Shown here in pieces: positions 59,244 to 64,000 of a stretch of 64,000 bases of DNA. Both the position numbers and the translations under genes were made by a program. Below the pieces are notes generated by a model that searched no databases, had not been told where the DNA came from, and saw only the letters and a program-made list of their open reading frames with translations. Origin of the DNA: Brienomyrus brachyistius (taxonomy: Eukaryota; Chordata; Actinopteri; Osteoglossiformes; Mormyridae); the NCBI RefSeq assembly GCF_023856365.1, contig NC_064540.1, positions 9,887,691-9,951,690 on the forward strand. The letters run 5' to 3'. Position 1 is the first letter of the stretch, and every line of letters starts with the position of its first letter.

Positions 59244-60329
59244 TGTTTTGTAGTGTGTTTTGTTTTTTCACTTTCTGTTTTGTTTTTTCACTGTCTGTTT
59301 TGTTTTGCACTGTCTCTGTTGTTGCACTGTCGTGCTGTGTTGCATGGTCTTGCATTGTTTTGCAATGTCTGTATCATTTTGCACTGCCTTGTAATATTTT
59401 GCATTGTCTTGTATTGTTTTCTACACTCTGTTTTGTAACGTCTGTTTTGTTTTGCATTGCCATGCATAGTTGTTGCATTGTAGATTTCCACTGTTTGCCT
59501 TGTTTTACCCTGTCTTTAGTCTCTTTCTAACCATGTATGACTGAACGAGTAAGCATTCCAATGCACCTGTTTCACATGGTCAATAAAAATCTTCAATCTT
59601 GAAGAACATTTTTTCGATGATACAGACCTGAAGACTATGGCCATTATTGTGTGATTTTTTACCTGGGGAAGGAGGACAGCAGTGGCTGCATACATGAAAG
59701 GCTTGTTTGTGGCATGGCTGACTGGACTGTGAGCAGGGATTTTGGCCAGTGAGACTGAGGGATAAACACATCTGAGAGCAGCACAGCCCAGTCTGTCTTG
59801 AACTTTAATTATTTGCACAGTGGATCCCAGACTGACACATGGTCGTGTCTCTGTGAGTCTGTGTATCTGTAAGTTGGTGTCCTGCTGCTGCCGTCTGTTC
59901 TGGCCTCGCCCTCAGTCCACCATCAGGGGACAGGTTAAGTGCTGATGCGCCCAGCCCTTCCTCACTCCCTACCATGGCCCAGGCTCCTTCTGGCCCTCAT
60001 AAACACCAAGCTCTCGTTCCAAATTTCCTGGGGGAAGCACGAATTTTCTTTTCGGTAGCCTTCATGAAAAGCACCCTCTTCACCTCTCCCCCGCCCCCTT
60101 CGACCCAGGACACCAGCTTGCATGAATTCTCACCAGCCCCGGGACGATGACAACATGACAGGATGTCTTCCCCTATTTTTAGTTGTTTACCAGACAGCCA
60201 TTCCTACCCCCCAGTTTGTGAGATATTTCATTTATTCAGTCAGAGACTTAGTGACCTGTACCTAAGGCTAAGAGCAACACTAATGAAATCAACATGGTCA
60301 CTACCTGTCTTTCTACATGGTTTATTGGT

Positions 60330-60373
60330 TAGTGTGTGTGTGTGTGAGTGTGGGATATATATATATATATATA
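60330..60373. repeat. (GT)n and (AT)n microsatellites
   Basis: GT units at about 60330-60352 are followed directly by ten or more AT units. Confidence 0.9.
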
Positions 60374-60512
60374 TTGCATTGTTGGGACCGAATGGTTAAG
60401 ATTGTCCCTGTTGGGATTAGGGTTTTGCCAATAGCAATGAATGGACACTCCCCACAAAGATATGAATACAAACATCTGCATATATGTGTGTGTTTGTGTG
60501 TGTGAGTGAACA

Positions 60513-60756
60513 GGTATACCTATCCTTATGGGGACCGTTTTTTTTTTTTTTGGTTTCCTGGTCCCCATAAGGGAAAACTCTATTTTATTCAAATCGGTGA
60601 CTGCAATGAAAAAACTAAAAATGCAAAAACTCTTGTATTTTGCTTGGTTACTTATGGTTATGGTTTGGGCTGGATTGGGGGTTACGGTTGTCATAGTTAA
60701 CGTTAGCATTTTTCCCATAGAAGTGAATGAGCGGTCCCCATAAGGATAGGTATACC
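60513..60756. mobile_element. MITE with perfect 25-bp terminal inverted repeats
   Basis: GGTATACCTATCCTTATGGG plus GACCG at the left end is exactly inverted at 60732-60756. The interior resembles the element at 38765-38975. The element is 244 bp and has no coding sequence. The perfect ends suggest recent movement. Confidence 0.93.
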
Positions 60757-63700
60757 CTCAGGACTGTATACTATAAGTGTGTGTGTGTATGTGAATGTGT
60801 GTCTTTTTAAGCATGGCCTGCATTGGTTTGATCTTCCTGCATCACTGCCGTTGCCCTTCTACATTCATCTGGACATTGATTGCTATAGCATAAAGGTGTC
60901 TGAATGATAGGATTCAGCCTCATGTATACAAAGAGATTCCATGGTTATTTTTCAGGATTTTATACTTTACAACTGATTGTTTTTTATATCAATCAGAGAA
61001 TACATAAGCCAATTATTCATTTTCAGTATAATACTCTGCAGAAGTTTACAGTTCCAGTGTTTTTATCTTTGATTTGAGTTGAGATCTTAAATAATAGATA
61101 CCACACACACGCGTTTGACTTTTTTTGAATACATTTACAGATTTCTGTAAGTTAAATGCTGTTTGCCAAAATTCACTGGGAGATTTACAAGGCGTCTGAG
61201 AGGGATGAGGTTGCAGTGTTTAGATGACCCTCATCCTTAACTCAAGAGTTAGTCATTTTTATCAGATCCAAGGAAATGTTAATCAGTATGGCTATCGCAG
61301 CAGCATGCCATTCCATCAGTATTATGGGCGGTGCTTCATTAGACAAGACAGATGGATAACAAGGTGACAAATTTGCACAAGAAATACCTGGTGAAGAAAG
61401 GAAGTGAAGAACGACTCAAACCAATGAGCCTCATTCTCACGACAGCTAAGCCTAACCTGCTCCCTCTGTTATAATCACACCATGCAGGTTATCAAACAGA
61501 TACAAGAGGAAGGAAGAGGGACTCTAAGAGCTGCAGCAGAAACAGACCAGTGGGGAGGAATGAGAAGAAAAGATAAGGAAGACGAGAGATCCTCTCCCCA
61601 CATATGATGATGATGAAAATGCTGAAAAACTAACCTTGGAAATAATGTTGAGGACAGACCTCACTTAATTAAGTCATTAATTGTATAAGAATAAGCAGCC
61701 CCCTCTGCCCTGCCCTAGCTCAAGGGTGAGGCCCACCCTGTCAACCCTCCTCTGAGTGGCCGCTCTTGAGAGGCTCTGATGTCCCTTGGCTCGTACACTT
61801 GCCATCTGGTTGTGAGTGAGGTCAGAGTCACCACGGCTGGCAGCCGACACTGTAGGTATGAGGGTGAAAGGTGACAGGTCTGAGGAGCCGGAGCCTCAGC
61901 TCACTACTGCCCAGAAGTTCCTGTCCTGACCATGAATATGGTGCAGAATTTAAATCGTTTATCAGCTCTCCAAGGGGCCACTACATTCTGCTGCCCCAGA
62001 AACTTGATGGAAAGCTGGCATTTTGTATATGATGTGAATGCAGGAGATGCGTGTGATGCTGCAGATCAATGCCTGTCTTGCTTGGTATGCAGCATGGCCC
62101 TCTCTGCATGAGTGCCATAGCTGGCATCTGGCTGGAGGCTCGGGTTCCGGATAGATCCGACAGGAACAAAATAAAGCCTCTGTTAAGTATTTCATCATTT
62201 TTTCACCCAGCAGCCTCTTTAATGCTATGCAAGCATTCTTTTCCGATTATGTTAATTTTGCTATTCAGTGTAGCGCAAGGTAATCTGTTCTGCAATGTTA
62301 ATCCATTCGGCTGCTTCTGTCCAGAATGTGCAGGTGTGGCCCCTGATCGACTGGCATACGCCACAAAGAGCAGTCTGCCTGGGTCCCTGGTCTCCTGGAT
62401 GGGCTCTGGCCTGATTGCAGGACTGATGGATGGATGGATGGATGGATGGATGGATGGATGGAATGGCTGCCATGCTTAAATAACCTTTAAACTGCTGAAT
62501 GCGGGGGTTCTTCAACCATTTACATTTATTTATTCATTTATTTAAGCAGCCTATAGTAGAGGGAAGGCTCATAGTTTACATGGACTCCCTGCAATGCTCC
62601 ACTTGCTGAGCTGCAGGAGCAGGACAGGCTGTTATAAAAAGTCTTATAATAAGATCTTATAACAAAATGTTTTTTTTTTCTTTTAACTTTAATATGGAAA
62701 TAATAATCACAAATAAATCTGCAATAATATGTTTGAAATAATCACGATATATCAGACCGGCACTGCACAAACACGTCAATGAGCCGAATTTTGAATCGTC
62801 CGTAATTTACTAGTGACTTCTATGCAAGTTACAGGATTCGTCTGTTCCGCAAGGTACTGTAAGCTGCCAGACAACACCACACAATCAACCCGAAAGCTTG
62901 GTGCTCTTTCAGTGGTGCGAGGATGGTGAGTGAGTGTGAGTGTGACAGATGTGGGTGCTGCTGGGTGTCTGAAGAAGCAGCTTCAGGGTAAATATAGCGC
63001 CCTCTCCGTCAGAGAGCAACAAGAACGCTGTCAGTTAGGGTCAAAGTATCACGGAGAGCCTGGAGATTAACATTTCTAGGCTTGAACGACTTGGGCATTT
63101 TTATATTTAGAGTGAAACACATTCTACAGTTCAAAGTGTAAATGGTTCCTTGAGTGGGACAGGTACAAAAGCCTGTCTCTCTCAGCAAGAGCAATACTCC
63201 AGCTATATTATACTAAATATAATTCAAACACATTCATTGTTTATTTATCACATTATAATACACAATACCACTTCAATCACCGATCTATAATACACCAACT
63301 GCTACTGTATCTTTTGTGGTACAGTTCCTTTGTTATTCTTTGAAAGGTTAGGCCAAGTGTCCCAGTGTGCATCTCAGACAATGTGAGATTCTGACCCTTC
63401 TGTCACCATGGAGATCCAAAGATCATGCACATCTGGAGACAGACCCCCCTTTAAAATGTCATCCGCAGACAAAGGACTGTTTCCTCGATCTGACACAAAA
63501 TCAGAGTTGTATGGGGAGTCCTGGACATAGTGCAGTCACCAGGAAGAATCCATATATCTATGAGGTCTGACGTTTCCAGCCCTTTCTTGTTGAGATGACG
63601 GCCAGCCTTGTGAGTCTGTGAATGTATTGGACAACAGGCGATAAGATAAAACAGAAGTGGTCTCGTGTGCCATTAATCCCAGAATGTTGCATTAATGAGT

Positions 63701-64000
63701 TTCTTGGAGCCTAAAGCTACTGCTGTATACATGTTGAAATGTTTCTCCTTTTAGCCCTGCGGTTTTGGAATGATAATCTATTGTGGCATGAAAATCTATT
63801 CCTGAAATAATCTGGAATTCATGGTAACACGTAATTTTTTGAAAAGGCTGGGTTAGGGTTTAAAATCTCCCAGCAAGGTCCTCATTATGGAGCACAAAAG
63901 GTTACTTTTATAAACATTCATAGTTTTCTCCATGGGTTCTTCAACTCGGGAGTGTTACAGCATCACACTGTGCTTTGGACGGCACCGTTCGGCGCGTGCG
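60757..64000. other. Intergenic with a (GGAT)n microsatellite
   Basis: No exon was recognised. A (GGAT)n array lies at about 62425-62461. The open frame at 62069-62479 runs straight into this array and has no family motif. Confidence 0.45.

Noticed and set aside
59156..59530. 124-codon frame rich in Phe, Cys and Leu
   Set aside because: It arises from the poly(A) end of a SINE and a TTTTG low-complexity stretch.
62069..62479. 136-codon open frame on the plus strand
   Set aside because: It runs into a (GGAT)n microsatellite and has no motif, splice partner or homologue that I know.

Overview
The window is vertebrate nuclear DNA, most likely from a teleost fish. Genes are split into short exons with GT-AG introns. 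Between them lie fish-type repeats: tRNA-derived SINEs, hAT and Tc1 transposon relics, palindromic MITEs, microsatellites and minisatellites. No bacterial-type operon, CRISPR array or plasmid feature is present. I read coding exons from splice sites, phase continuity and protein families; nothing was run against a database.

Layout on the + strand. (1) 1-2102 holds the last four exons of a de novo DNA methyltransferase of the Dnmt3b type, preceded by a 1-kb palindromic minisatellite in its intron. (2) 2103-10858 is its 3' UTR followed by intergenic DNA with a LINE fragment and two SINEs. (3) 10864-30187 is a second, tandem Dnmt3 gene for which I can place 24 coding exons with consistent phases. 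It encodes an EB1-type calponin-homology (CH) domain, then a large exon derived from a hAT transposase, then PWWP, ADD and a complete catalytic domain. (4) 34.0-40.3 kb is mapre1 (EB1), whose CpG-rich promoter and seven coding exons can be followed to a -EEF end. (5) 41-50 kb is a transposon graveyard: a hAT element with intact target duplication, a Ty3/gypsy chromovirus relic, a ZMYM1-like hAT relic, and a Tc1 relic whose conserved motif has expanded into about 40 tandem copies. (6) 50941-51754 on the minus strand is a small two-exon gene for a KPWE-motif protein resembling C6orf226/PEX39. (7) 52-64 kb is mostly intergenic, with a nested Tc1-like insertion, SINEs, MITEs and simple repeats.

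The most interesting locus is the second Dnmt3 gene. Its CH exons match those of the neighbouring mapre1 in order, phase and (for the middle exon) exact length, so the methyltransferase probably acquired an EB1 microtubule-binding head from the gene beside it. Next comes the hAT-derived exon, spliced in frame on both sides. In this sequence it carries two in-frame stops, each one C-to-T change from a sense codon, and one single-base frameshift. The hAT exon and the following exon form a cassette bounded by phase-1 introns, so skipping both leaves an intact CH-PWWP-ADD-methyltransferase of 812 residues.

DNMT3B and MAPRE1 are also neighbours in human, so the gene order is old. CH domains in zebrafish Dnmt3 proteins are known; the hAT cassette and its decay are what I would check first.
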